NCBI GenBank assembly: GCA_030278955.1
Contig: JAOANR010000003.1
Span: forward strand, 51,432,902 to 51,496,901
DNA length: 64,000 bases
Origin: Hygrophila difformis
Taxonomy: Eukaryota > Streptophyta > Magnoliopsida > Lamiales > Acanthaceae
Reading direction: 5' to 3'
Notes under the pieces: model-generated
Told to the model about the DNA's origin: nothing
The model's input: the letters and a program-made list of their open reading frames with translations, nothing else
The model's database searches: none
In this document: in pieces, positions 1 to 10,100 of the stretch
How the letters are laid out: every line of letters begins with the position of its first letter
Position numbering within the stretch: the stretch's first letter is position 1
Position numbers and translations under genes: made by a program

Positions 1-905
1 GATTTTCGAAAAGTCCTTCACGAATCGCCTATAATACCCAACTAATCCAAGGAAACTCCTTATCTCAGTTGGGCTCTTTGGCGCTGCCCACTCTGTCACG
101 GCAGAAACTTTTGCCGGATCCACTGAAACTCCATCAGCGGATACTATGTGTCCAAGAAATGCTACCTCTTTCAACCAAAAATCGCATTTGGACAACTTGC
201 CGTATAGTTGGTTCTTTCGCAAGATCCCTAACACTTGGTGCAAATGTTGGGCATGCTCTTCCTCACTCTTCGAGTAGATCAAGATGTCGTCGATAAACAC
301 CACTACACACTGATCTAACAATTCTCGAAACACTTTGTTCATGAGGTTCATGAACATCGCTGGGGCATTTGTTAACCCGAAGGATAACACTGTGAACTCG
401 TAATAGCCATATCGAGTTCGAAACGCCGTCTTCGGAATGTCTTTCTCGGTGATTCTCAATTGGTGATACCCAGATCGCAAGTCGATCTTCGAGAACACCG
501 AAGCTCCCTTAAGTTGATCAAACAGATCCTCGATTCTCGGCAGAGGGTACTTACTCTTGATGGTCTGATTTAATCCCCTATAAATCTATACAAAGACGTA
601 ATCCTTCGTCTTTCTTTTTGACGAATAAAACCGGTGCTCCCCATAGGGAAGTACTTGGTCTTATGTATCCTTTCTGCAGCAGCTCTTCGAGCTGTTCCTT
701 TAGCTCCTTCATCTCCAACGGCGCCATTCGGTACAGAGCTTCTGAGACAGGCTCTGTTCCCGGAATGAGATCTATGGTGAATTAAAGATCTCGGTTAGGT
801 GGCATGCCCGGAACGTCTTCAGGGAACAGGTCCGGGTATTCTCTCACCACTGGGATGCTGTCGACCTTGTTTTCTTCCGCCTCGAGGTCATGAACGTAGC
901 ACGCA
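1..905 (-). pseudogene. GyD reverse transcriptase remnant
   Basis: Conceptual minus-strand translation gives a Ty3/gypsy reverse transcriptase that would copy the element RNA into DNA in virus-like particles. Visible blocks are FSKIDLRSG (motif A, near 475-515) and [13 protein letters not shown] (catalytic FIDD box, near 270-310), so the catalytic aspartates survive. The reading frame is broken in several places and no long open frame remains; for example, the stretch near 590-600 is disturbed. It is closely similar to the RT of GyA at 44662-45531. The C-terminal part, RNase H and integrase would lie left of the window. Non-functional as it stands. Confidence 0.85.
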
Positions 906-949
906 TACAACTCATACCCCTTGCACATCAAGTTACTCAGTTTGAGGGC

Positions 950-1325
950 GCTAACAATTTTGTTGCTCCTCTTAGGGGTTTGAGAGTAAAAGATAACTCT
1001 TCTTCCCCTACTTTTTGACAGGGTGATCTTTTGCTTCTAACACTCGATCACCGCTTTATAATGGGACAACCAGTCTATTCCCAGTATAATGTCAAAGTCC
1101 CTTAAGTTAAACTCTACTAAGTTCGTGAAAAAATCTACGTTCTTGATCACTATAGGAATTCCGTCATAACGTTTAGAGCACGCTACTACTTCTCCTGAAG
1201 GCAATTGAATTCATAAGCTAGTTATCTCGCACTTAGGTAGATCTAACTCAGGCACTACTCTTGATGCTATAATTGAACAGCTAGCTCCAGAATCAAATAA
1301 AATTCTCAGGGGTGTATTCAAGGAA
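950..1325 (-). pseudogene. GyD aspartic protease remnant
   Basis: Minus-strand translation gives a retropepsin-type protease, which in this family cuts the Gag-Pol polyprotein. The active-site motif LFDSGAS (near 1283-1303) is intact, and the second hallmark ILGIDWL is near 1065-1095. Protease is followed directly (towards 1) by the RT linker and RT. On its N-terminal side the sequence leaves coding similarity at about 1326, where the nucleocapsid part of Gag should be, so a deletion has joined protease to leader sequence. The active site contrasts with GyA, where the same motif is altered. Confidence 0.8.
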
Positions 1326-1664
1326 ATGTAATATAATTGTTTAGATGAGTAATTATAATAGTGTTTGGGCGTTAGACGAATTTTCGCACATAGCGCTTGA
1401 TTGGGCTTAAAAAGAGCCGCAAAATTTTCTCTTTTTTTTCAGGGTTCGGGGTCAGGGTTTAGGATTTAGGGTTTGAAATTTTGTTTTATTTATTTATTTA
1501 TTTTTTTCGATCGGACAGGGTTCTGTCCGGATTTTTTTTGAATAAATAAATCTTGTATTTTATTTCTTGAAAGAAATTTTTAGTATAAGTGAGAGAATGT
1601 ACAAAAATAGAAATGTTTTCTTAGCAAAAATAGTATCTACTAAAAATAGAATTTCCATTCGCCC
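1326..1664 (-). other. GyD leader spacer with telomere-like tract
   Basis: Non-coding stretch between the small leader ORF and the protease remnant. It holds a degenerate plant-telomere-like run (units of AGGGTTTAGG on the + strand, about 1439-1475) and a short inverted CGGACAG/CTGTCCG pair near 1513-1532. The same kind of tract occupies the equivalent place in GyB (37488-37545) and GyA (47502-47543). Confidence 0.6.
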
Positions 1665-2168
1665 CTAAGCGTCTTCTGGCAGGGTAGCAGGATCCTCCTC
1701 CGGGTCTTCTTCCACCGGACTTGGGACTGGGCTTGGGTCCGGTGACGGACGAACCATGTGAGGCCAGAGTCCAAGGGTTCCGTAACGGCAATGGATAAGG
1801 CCTGATGGGCATTCAACTGCGGGTGTTGGGCTTCGTGGTCCCATCAAATTGTCCTCCATCGTGCTGACTGGTACCACGATATCAGTGAGTTCGAGCAAGT
1901 CCAACCCTTGAGCCTCGATTCTATCTATCATTGCATCGCTCCGCTCGGTAAGCTTTTGCACTTGAGTTTCTAAGTCTTTTATGCGACCTTGATCAACAGC
2001 TCTCAAATTCAGAAAGTGATGGAGGTCAGCTTCCCTTAAGTCTCCCATTTGGTGCAGATTTGCCTCCAATTGGGCTACCCGGTGTTTCAGTTGTTGTATG
2101 GTTTGTTGAGAATCCAAGTATGCATTCATCATCTTGGCCATTAGGTTCGTCATATCTTGGTTAGACAT
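1665..2168 (-). CDS. Leader coiled-coil protein (ORF0) of GyD
   Basis: A 167-residue open frame upstream of the former gag position. The first ~95 residues are predicted by eye to be alpha-helical and coiled-coil: regularly spaced Leu/Ile/Val, many Gln/Glu/Lys/Arg, no Cys. Conserved blocks shared with the equivalent frames of GyB and GyA are MMNAYLDSQQ (about 13-22), AQLEAN (32-37) and LREADLHH (44-51). The C-terminal third is Pro/Glu/Asp-rich and ends acidic. In GyD it carries an extra insert of about 45 residues (about 109-155) not seen in GyB. It has no recognisable enzyme motif and I do not know its function. The frame stayed open although gag is deleted next to it. Translation would need initiation upstream of gag on the genomic RNA or a separate transcript. 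An oligomerising accessory protein is an inference only. Confidence 0.7.
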   Translation of the reverse strand: MSNQDMTNLMAKMMNAYLDSQQTIQQLKHRVAQLEANLHQMGDLREADLHHFLNLRAVDQGRIKDLETQVQKLTERSDAMIDRIEAQGLDLLELTDIVVPVSTMEDNLMGPRSPTPAVECPSGLIHCRYGTLGLWPHMVRPSPDPSPVPSPVEEDPEEDPATLPEDA

Positions 2169-2573
2169 CTAGCGCAAGCAAAAGATCTAAGTTAGAACAT
2201 ACTGCTTCTAGGTTCTCTAAGGCATAGTAGAATGTAGTATGCACATGCAACGATGATCCCCCCCGAAAATAAATGCACTATTTTTTTCCATGGGTTTTTA
2301 AAATAAAACTTCATCCCATGGTGGACTAAAATAATAGTAATAAGATTTAAGCCTCCATATTGGGCCAAAGAATAATAATTGGATTTCAAAAAATATGGGG
2401 ATTGGGCCTCAAGAAAATTTTGGGATTTAAAAATAATCTTTTGGACTAAAAAAAATAATAACTTGGGCTAGGAAGTAATAATATGGGTTTTTCTAAAATT
2501 AATAGTGTTAATAGTTTAGAAATAATAATTTAAAAATAATAGTTTAAAAATAATAAGGGTTTAAAAATATCCG

Positions 2574-2586
2574 GGCTCCGATACCA
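2574..2586 (-). other. GyD primer-binding site
   Basis: Reads TGGTATCGGAGCC on the minus strand, three bases (AGT) inside the LTR end. It differs by one base from TGGTATCAGAGCC, the complement of the initiator-Met tRNA 3' end used to prime minus-strand DNA synthesis. The stretch between here and the small ORF (2169-2573) is AT-rich and shows no gene. Confidence 0.8.
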
Positions 2587-2589
2587 ACT

Positions 2590-5070
2590 TGTAACACTAC
2601 GGTTTTTGATAACCCAGGTTGGGATATCACCGCCACAACTCCCTAGCAAGACACGATTCCTTCGAGCTTGCTAGAGAGATGCAAGGCTATGGTATTGCAG
2701 TATTTAAAATATTTAAAACGCATTCAAACAGTCCATACAATATAGTTCGAAAAATAATATCATAATAGTGCAGCGGAAATAACATTTAAGTATAAGTATT
2801 GCAACAGAAATCTAAATAGGGCCAACATGGCCAAAACACGGGTTAAACATGCTCGTTCATGAATGTTCTAGTTTAATGCAAAAATTTAAAAATAGTGTTC
2901 CTCCCAAAAAGTATTCCCATGCATGCACATGATCATGCATAATCCACATACTCTGTAAGAAAAAGAAGGAAATGGTTTTGGTCAGCCACACGTGCTGAGT
3001 AAGTTAATAATAGAATGATTATGGGTTTCAAAGCCATTAATTAAACTTAAATAAAAGCATGCTACTAGATAGTATACAGTTTAATTTAATTAACTAAATA
3101 AATTGCGTAAATTAAATCATGGATTCCAACTAGTCATATATTTAACATAATTTAATTAAAAGAAAAAACATTTAAATAAAGCACTAAATAATTTAATTGG
3201 AAGCAATAAATAAAGTATTTTAATTTTTCCCCATTAAACAAGATCGTGTATTTCAAGTTTCTCACGATTGCATCGCAATCTCTAAAAGTCTAGCCGGTAG
3301 TCCGGCGGCCGCAGTCGTATCCGCCATACCCAGTACCACTCCGGAGCCTCGGGAAATCCATACGGATGTTCTCGAGAGTGTAGGCCATATATCTCATGCC
3401 GTTTTGGCAGTGTTTCTCATATTTTGCGCGGGTCACTATCATCCATAAAGGCACGAAGTGAATAGTTAGGAGGGCACCCTGCAGAGCACTCGCCCCCTAA
3501 TTTTATATAATCAAGTTACAAGGGGATTTTTCAAAAACTCTTATTTCATGTATTTTATTCCAAAGGAAATTTCTACTCGTTTAAACCATAAAGGTCAATT
3601 ACACGAATTCAACGGGTTTCTCAAGATTTGACTTTCATAAAATGTTGTTTACTCCATAATCATTTAAAAATTCGTTTTAAGTCCAACAATTCTGAAAATT
3701 TACCAGTAACTCAAAAACACAGAGACGAACAAGTTTTGTGTTTTAAGTTTTTCGATCCGGGTTAAAGAAATAAGTCAAAAACATGATTTTCTGTCAGAAC
3801 ATTATTCTGTCCAGGTTTTCAACAACAGTTCCAAAAATTCGGATTCTACCATAGCAAACGAATACCAATTCAACGAAAATTTATAGGAAGATGCTCAAGA
3901 TATAGATCTACAAGTTCTATGTTCAACTCAAGTTCTAAATTTAGGCATTTTCAAGACCTAAATTTAGGCAGGTTCGTTTGAGGCCGTATTCAGGTATCAA
4001 AACAAGATGAAAATTTATAAAAATTTTACACAAGTTTGATCAGTGTCTTAGGAACGTTTTTCATGTTTTAAGTTTTTCCGTTTGAACAGTTTTAAGGGTA
4101 CCAAAAATTCATACGAGATTGCTGCGCCGTAGGGTTTTCATGTTGACAGATTTTAGGGTTCTTGTTTAAATCTTTACGTTTAGGTATATTTTAATTCTCC
4201 CAAAACCATAGTAAGGTTAACTTACTTGATGGTGGATCTCCCGGCTCGTCCGATTCGTGGGCGTTGCTTCCACGTCCTCCGTTCGTACCCTGGATTCGCG
4301 GAGATATTCGTTCTTGATCCGGATCGGGGTTTAGAGAGGAAGAATAGATCGAGTTAGACTCGTTTTCAAATTAGAATTGTAAAGAATGAACAAGGTCTTA
4401 CCAACACGATGAGAGTCTTGAATTTTTGTCCAAATCTCAGCCTTCTATTGCCTTCGTGCCTCCGACGACTCCGGGATTTAGAGTTTGAAACATGTAGGGT
4501 TTTCGAAGAGTTTGAAAATCGTCCGGTGTCAAAGGGGATGGGTTTTTATAGAGTCGAGGGTCTTAGGGTTCGGCCAAGTCAGTTACAAAGAGTCTTGTGC
4601 CGCAAGGTGAGCAACCGAAGTCGAAAAATCCGAAATCGGGCGAGAAAATCTCGCATTGTTCGTTGGCCGCGGCTGGTGCGGTGGCGGCGCGGGAAATCCT
4701 CCGCAACGCACGGAGACCGCGCGGCCTTGGCCCGGACTTCAGTCCGGGCCAGGTCATGCGATCCGTCGGGCCTTTTCTCCTTTCTTTTGGACTTCTATCC
4801 TCCTATGTTCTTGGGCTCTGATCCGTCGGGCTAATCTTTGGGCTCCAAATTCCTTTTTTGGTTTTTATTTATGGGTCCGAATCATGAGTCCATTTGTATT
4901 GGGTTATCTTGGAGCCATGTATTTAATTAAATTGTCTTTAACTTTAATTCTTTCTTGGATTAAATTCCCTTTCACATTTCCCATGATTCTTTATTTATTT
5001 ATTATATTTATTTATTTATTGTATTTATTCATTATTTAATTATTATGTTGCAAAATTCTCGGGTATTACA
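2590..5070 (-). repeat. GyD 5' LTR (~2.48 kb)
   Basis: Bounded by TG/CA on the minus strand: it starts at 5070 (TGTAATACCCG) and ends at 2590 (...GTTACA). The end next to the primer-binding site carries the block common to the LTRs of GyA, GyB, F and G: an inverted CCCGG/CCGGG-like pair, 'CACCGCCACA' and 'CCTAGCAAGACACG'. A GC-rich block with GCGCGGCC-type words lies at about 4660-4770, upstream of a TATA box in sense orientation. Only one LTR is in the window. Confidence 0.88.
4541..4553 (-). promoter_or_regulatory. GyD LTR TATA box
   Basis: Minus-strand CTATAAAAACCC lies about 520 bases inside the LTR start, just downstream of the GC-rich block. Equivalent TATA words are found in the LTRs of GyB (51693-51704) and F (59841-59849), which supports this as the Pol II promoter that starts genomic RNA. 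Confidence 0.55.
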
Positions 5071-8000
5071 GTTGCAGAGCACATTTTCAAAGTGATGACC
5101 ACCAGGATTGCAAAGAAACGGGCACTTGCTATCCAAACCTCATTAGGCGAATCTGTGTAGATAAAGGGGTCGACATGGGCGAATTTGATAGCGATGCCTT
5201 TGTCATTTTGAATCCTCCCATCCGGGTCCCCTCCATGAGAAGTCAAGAGAGAGTCATGTATGCCCTTCCTCCATTCCCGGACGACTCCAATTTGCAATAT
5301 TCGTTCATATCAGGTGAAGATGCACCATCGGTCCAAATGAGAGCTTCAATGCCACCACCGGCCCCGAAAAGAAGAAGGAAGGCCCGTACTGAGGCGGGAA
5401 CTTCAGCACAAGCAGAAATCCCTCAATCAGAGTCGGTGGAACCAAGTCCAAGTCAAATCCCTTCGCCACCTCCAGTTCAAGTTCCACAACAGAGAGCTCA
5501 ACCATCACAAATCCCCCCTGCGAGCCAGAATGTTTCACAGAATCCTGCCGACTCTCAAGTGCTAGAAATTGTCAGTCATATGAGAAAGACAGTCTCCGAC
5601 AGCATTAAGATGTTGGCAGAAACTATGATTCTGGGAAGGCAAGAAGAAAAGAAAGAAAGAGCAGAGGAAAGAGCTGACCAAAGAAGAAGAGATGATGTGT
5701 TTAAAAGGTTGCTGAAACTTTTGACAATTTCCGACACGAGTATTTTCGAAATAATAGAACCCCGGTCTTGATTTTATTTCATTGAAAATCGTTTATGATT
5801 GCGGAGTTGGGATTAGGGATATATTTATAGGTTGTCACGTTTTTATTACTCGTGTTAAGAAACTGTGGCCCGAAAGCGCACGGTGTCAAAAATTGCAGTA
5901 ATTTATAGTAAGACCGGATCGTTCATTGGAGGATGTGCGATAGAAGCAGGGCCCACGTCGTTTTACTAGATTTTCCATTCGTATTGCTCCAATTGGTTTG
6001 AAAAGTGATTAGCATCTACTGACATAAATTTAAATTAAACTACAAAAGCGTTTAAATCTATTCTACAAAGCAAATAAGTTTGTTCTAGAAAGCAGGTAAA
6101 GTTATTCTAAAAATGCGATCAATACTATCTATGAAAGCAATGAAAATTTACACTATGCTAGCTATGAAGCTGAATCACAATGTAGACAGAAGGGACAGGA
6201 AGAAAAGAATAAGAATTGGACAAGATTTAGATAAGGCGATATTAAACTTCCATTTTTATACACAGACCTTTGCTTGGGATAATCCTGTCAGATAGCTAAT
6301 TCTCATGCTCTCAATACTGCGTTCCCTTTAACAGACAGGTACTTACAGTATGAGTTTACATGTTCTTAAGACCGCAAATTCTAAGATACCACAAATTTGT
6401 AACTGCCCCGGCCTGGGTATGTTACTTCATCTGTGGTGGATAAGCAACACCTGGCAAATCATTTATTGATATGCCAAGTACTACTATCATTCTCCCATGT
6501 CACACCCAAAGATTCTAATTAAGCCCTGAACTATCCCTTAACTATCAATCCTAGTAATAGTTACGCAACTCTCAATACAACCGAGTGACCTCTAATGAAA
6601 GCATTTAAAGAAAGCAGTAAAGATAGCATTTACAATCTATCACTCGGAGGTTTTGAAGGTCTAACCCTGGTAGTAAAAGGCAGCTCCCCATCATAATGAC
6701 GGGACATGGATCAAGAATTCCCGGCTCTCGGTGAACCGCTCGTAGTGTTCACTTCCTCCCGGGTGGTTATGAGATACAAACTAATGAAACGAACTAATAA
6801 ATTAGTTCGTTCCGGATGCACTCACTCAGGACTCAAAAATAGGCTTTGGCAGAAGAGGATAGCAGTTGAAAGAAAACTCAACCCTATCTCAGAAAATAAT
6901 CAAGGCCTATGTATTGTTCCTCTAGAATTATCTATCACACCGTATTTGAATCCAAGTGAACCCCATCTCAGTGTGACATTTAATACCAGATTCCCAACAT
7001 ACAGCAATTTTGGAAAATAATGCATTTGAAAACCATTCCCTAAACATGTACTAGACTCTCAATTAAAACACAGATCCTTTCAGTCTAGTTGAGACCTAAT
7101 CGCTGACTCTGCTTCTAATTTCCCAAAATCAACCCTTGATAGAATATGAATTAGTCATAACTGAAGAATTTATTCCTTACTTAGATCCGGATTTTCTAAA
7201 GGAGTTTTTGTCGGAAATTTAATATGCAATATCTGTTTTAAATCTATGCTTCTATTGTCCAAGGGAAGGATCCCAAAATATTTTAGACCACAACAGTACA
7301 TAATAATAGCATGCATACGGATATATGGAAATGTAAAATTAACTGACCCAAAATATAAAGGCGGATCTAGACAGAAGGTGAAACACAATTATGAAGTGGT
7401 CAGAGGACCAGAGTTGTGGCAGAATAATCGGGTGGACTGTAAACATCTACTGTCCAATTTCCCAATCACTCGGATGGGGCGAATTTAGACAGGTGAAACC
7501 CTAAAATGGCAGTGTCGCTACCAGTTGGGCCCCTACTGTCTGTGAATTCAGAAAAAAAAACTACATGCTTCCTCTCTGCAACACTTATCAGCTAATGTTG
7601 ACAGACATTAGCAGAGTTTTATTACAGATTGGAATTTGGGTTTGGAAATTAAGGTAAATGAAATAAAACTGTATCTGATAAGAGTCAGCTGAGCAGCTAT
7701 TATAACCCCGGATGGGCGAACCGCCAAGGCTTTCACTGACTGCCATCCAGACCATGCAAAATAACACTTAGTAACTAATACCCAGAATACGAGCTAGTTG
7801 TCCGTGAGGGAATACCCGCCAACATTAGTCTGATGTATTCTTTACTAATTGTTACACACAATACACAAAAGACAAACGAAAATGAAATAAAGAGAAGAGC
7901 TTGAATGAGAGATATTGGTTTCTCATGCAAGGTCATGGAATCAATCCATAATTGATGGCTTAAATAATCCCTCCTACCATAATTAATTACAGTCCGGATT

Positions 8001-8187
8001 ATCTGTTTAAGGCATCATGATTTTGTTTATAGAAAATTGTTTTAATGACAATTGAACAAAGATCCTTTAATCACATCAATTAGTGATTTAATTATTGCTA
8101 ATTAGAATCATCAATCATTAATGACTAGAGGGTTCAATTAATTAATGATGAAAATGGAGAATGGAAAATCTGCATGAAGATGCTGAT

Positions 8188-8640
8188 TACGACGCTATCC
8201 TAGAATAGCGTCGTGAGGGTAGCGTCGTCATGGGTTGGTGCAAGAGAGAGTAGATTTTGGATTAAAGGGGTATTTACGACGCTATACACTAAACTATGGC
8301 GCTATACTAGTATAGCGTCGTAGGTGTAGCGTCGTAAGTGGTTTGAGAGATAAGAAGTTTTTGGAAAAAGAAGAGATATTACGGCGCTAACCATTAAATG
8401 ACGACGCTATCCTAGGATAGCGTCGTAAGGACAGTGCCGTAGGTGGGTTCTGTGAGAAAGGAGAATTTTGGGGACCTACGACTCTAAACAGAAATTACGA
8501 CGCTATCGGAGGATAGCGCCATTAGTTTAGTGCCGTAGGGCAAATTTTTGTTTAAGTTCTGGGCAACTACGGCGCTAAACCTCACCTACGACGCTATCCA
8601 AGGATAGCGCCGTAGGGCGGTTAGCGTCGTAGCTAGCCCA
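8188..8640. repeat. Palindrome array (downstream cluster) of the inverted solo LTR
   Basis: About five palindromes of 18-28 bp spaced roughly 90-100 bases apart, at 8188-8215, 8300-8317, 8401-8426, 8496-8523 and 8587-8614, each flanked by further single TAGCGTCGTA or TACGGCGCTA half-sites. The unit at 8401-8426 is a perfect 26-bp palindrome with arm ACGACGCTATCCT. The unit at 8300-8317 keeps perfect pairing with a different core (arm CGCTATACT). In LTR sense the cluster lies downstream of the TATA box, so it would be transcribed. Confidence 0.85.
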
Positions 8641-9284
8641 GAAACATGTTGTTCGGGTAATGCAATCTCTGCGATTGCAAGCCCTATTTTCAAGTTCATG
8701 GTTCATCAATGCAATGACAGTAGTGAAATAAGATGAAAACAGTAAATCAAAAAGCATAAAAACATGACAAAGCAAGATAAAAACATACACCCATGAACCA
8801 CAAACCCAAATGAGGGTTTTCAACCATAAGAACATGCATAGGAACCCAAAAATGAAAAGAAAACAGAAAACCCACATTGCAAGAGAGAACAAAAGTGACC
8901 AAATGATCAATACACCAAAATAAAGCAAGAAAATCCATGGAATCATTTCCATTTCATGTTTTTGGGACACTCTCATGATTAACTTCCCATTTTATATCAA
9001 ATGGTTTGATAATACCCATCATTTGGGTATTTCAAACCTAAATAAAGGTTTAACAAAACTGTAAATAAGGAAAATAGTATGAAACTGGCTACACTAACAT
9101 GGAAACATAGAGAAAACCACTAATCTAAGCAAAACACAAACTAAACTAAGCTAACTACATGCATAATTTAAATAATACAAGAAAATAAATTCTAACTAAC
9201 TAACCTAACTACACACTGCTCAAGAACTGGAGCTGCCTTCAAGTGTGGAATGTATGAAGTGACAAGACCAGGGAGTCAACACCT

Positions 9285-9323
9285 CTATATATAGGTGGGA
9301 AACCCTAGGCCCATGGGCCCCCA
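9285..9323 (-). promoter_or_regulatory. Solo LTR promoter: TATA, telo-box and site II words
   Basis: Minus-strand CTATATATAG (9285-9294) with TAGGGTTTCCC (about 9297-9307) and the palindrome GGCCCATGGGCC (9308-9319) immediately upstream in sense. AAACCCTA (telo-box) and TGGGCC (site II) are known paired motifs of plant growth and translation gene promoters. The same arrangement is kept in AtE's 3' LTR at 12334-12367. Confidence 0.55.
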
Positions 9324-9351
9324 GGCCTTGAAATTTGAATTCTGGCAAGGC

Positions 9352-9620
9352 TTACGACGTTATAGGTGGCTTACGGCGCTATCCTGCTACGGCGCTATGA
9401 GTTAGCGTCGTAATCTTCCACTTCGAAGACTCTCTCTGTCTCTCAGTGAACAGCCTACGACGCTATCCATCATTACGGCGCTATGCTTGCTTACGGCGCT
9501 ATCCATGCTTAGCGTCGTTCACTCTTCTTCAGATGTCAGCTTTGATCTCCTCCTACGGCGCTAGACCAAGCTACGACGCTATCCATGCATAGCGTCGTAG
9601 TTGTGTCTAGCGTCGTAATA
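9352..9620. repeat. Palindrome array (upstream cluster) of the inverted solo LTR
   Basis: Three groups (about 9352-9415, 9453-9520 and 9551-9620) of TACGACGCTA / TACGGCGCTA and TAGCGTCGTA half-sites. The best palindrome is at 9571-9600, with arm CTACGACGCTAT around a CCATGC centre. In LTR sense this cluster lies upstream of the TATA box. Confidence 0.8.
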
Positions 9621-10100
9621 TCCTGAAAAATTAGCTTTTTGTGGGTTTTTCATTTCTTTTCCCATTTTTTCATTTCTTTTTTCTTTTCTTTTCTTTTTCT
9701 CATGTTTTTGGATTTTTCTAACATAAATGTGTAATAAAATTACATATTTATGCATTTTTCATACCAGCTCAATATTTTTACAATTATGCATAAATCAGTC
9801 CAATTCTACTGCTTTCTTATTTAATATAAGACCGGAATGCGATCAAATGCCCGTTTCAGACACGGAAATGGATTGAGAATAATGGTCATTTCTGGCCATT
9901 ATCAGTTGCCGGTGGAAAGAGAAGAAATAATGCATAGAGAAAGACTGGAAAGTGAAGAAAGGAAAAGAAAGATAATGGAAGCCACTCTTGCTCAACAGCA
10001 TACATTGATGCAGGTCTTGCTTGGTCAACTCCCAAAGCCACCTCCACCTCCGACGGACAGTGCTGGACCATCAAATCAGCTAGGAGAGCAGAAAGATTGA

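Larger units (their letters stand above)
1..5070 (-). mobile_element. GyD: Ty3/gypsy chromovirus-type element, 5' part, gag deleted
   Basis: Minus-strand LTR retrotransposon running off the left edge. In sense order it has a complete 5' LTR (5070 down to 2590), an initiator-Met-type primer-binding site (2586-2574), a leader with a small coiled-coil ORF, a telomere-like tract, then protease and reverse transcriptase remnants. The gag gene is missing: protease-coding sequence meets leader sequence near 1326. The LTR inner end and leader layout match GyA and GyB, so it belongs to the same superlineage; GyA carries a chromodomain, which supports the Tekay/Del-like assignment by relation. The element inserted into AtE: its right flank begins GTTGC at 5071. 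The left target duplication and 3' LTR lie outside the window. Confidence 0.88.
5713..9904 (-). mobile_element. Solo LTR of the AtE family, inverted, inside AtE's own ORF
   Basis: A 4192-bp LTR read on the minus strand, beginning TGATAATGGCC (9904) and ending ...AAAAGTTTCA (5713). It is flanked by a perfect 5-bp target duplication GTTGC (5708-5712 and 9905-9909), so it is a complete insertion reduced to one LTR by recombination. It is homologous along its length to AtE's 3' LTR (11739-16517, opposite orientation) and to the solo LTR at 30436-34705. It carries two arrays of palindromic repeats and a TATA region. Open frames inside it look spurious. Confidence 0.9.
5071..10100 (+). pseudogene. 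AtE additional ORF (env-like position), split by a solo LTR
   Basis: An open frame comes in from the GyD insertion point (frame open from 5073), runs to 5712, is cut by a solo LTR, and resumes in the same frame at 9910 to a stop at 10098-10100. Features in order: a CYPNLIRRICVDKGVD block (about 5127-5174) resembling the end of the 'putative plant transposon protein' domain seen in Athila-type elements (from memory, moderate certainty); a proline-rich linker with a basic APKRRRKARTEAG stretch that could be a nuclear signal; a charged helical segment rich in Glu/Arg/Lys (about 5630-5712 and 9910-9985); and a PKPPPPP tail. No signal peptide or membrane segment is visible, so 'env-like' describes position only. 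The N-terminal part lies beyond GyD, outside the window. The insertion adds an immediate alternative C-terminus ending at 5771. Confidence 0.6.

Noticed and set aside
4409..5039. Overlapping 64-141-codon frames in the GyD LTR (and similar frames at 41865-42128, 50734-51008, 51738-52126 and 59826-60288)
   Set aside because: GC-rich LTR sequence repeated between elements; several frames on both strands are open at once and no domain is visible. They are more simply promoter DNA.
5175..5771. A host proline-rich gene
   Set aside because: The frame is open upstream to the GyD insertion, continues beyond a solo LTR, and is followed by a retroelement 3' region and LTR, so it belongs to AtE.
8575..8976. 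A 133-codon minus-strand frame rich in Phe/Leu/Trp that looks like a membrane protein
   Set aside because: It lies in the AtE-family solo LTR, overlaps another frame on the same strand, and the sister LTRs do not keep it open (12833-13036 is a short broken counterpart).
8188..9620. Regularly spaced palindromic repeats resembling a CRISPR array
   Set aside because: Units are imperfect and variable, occur in three copies of one eukaryotic LTR with target duplications, and have no cas genes nearby.
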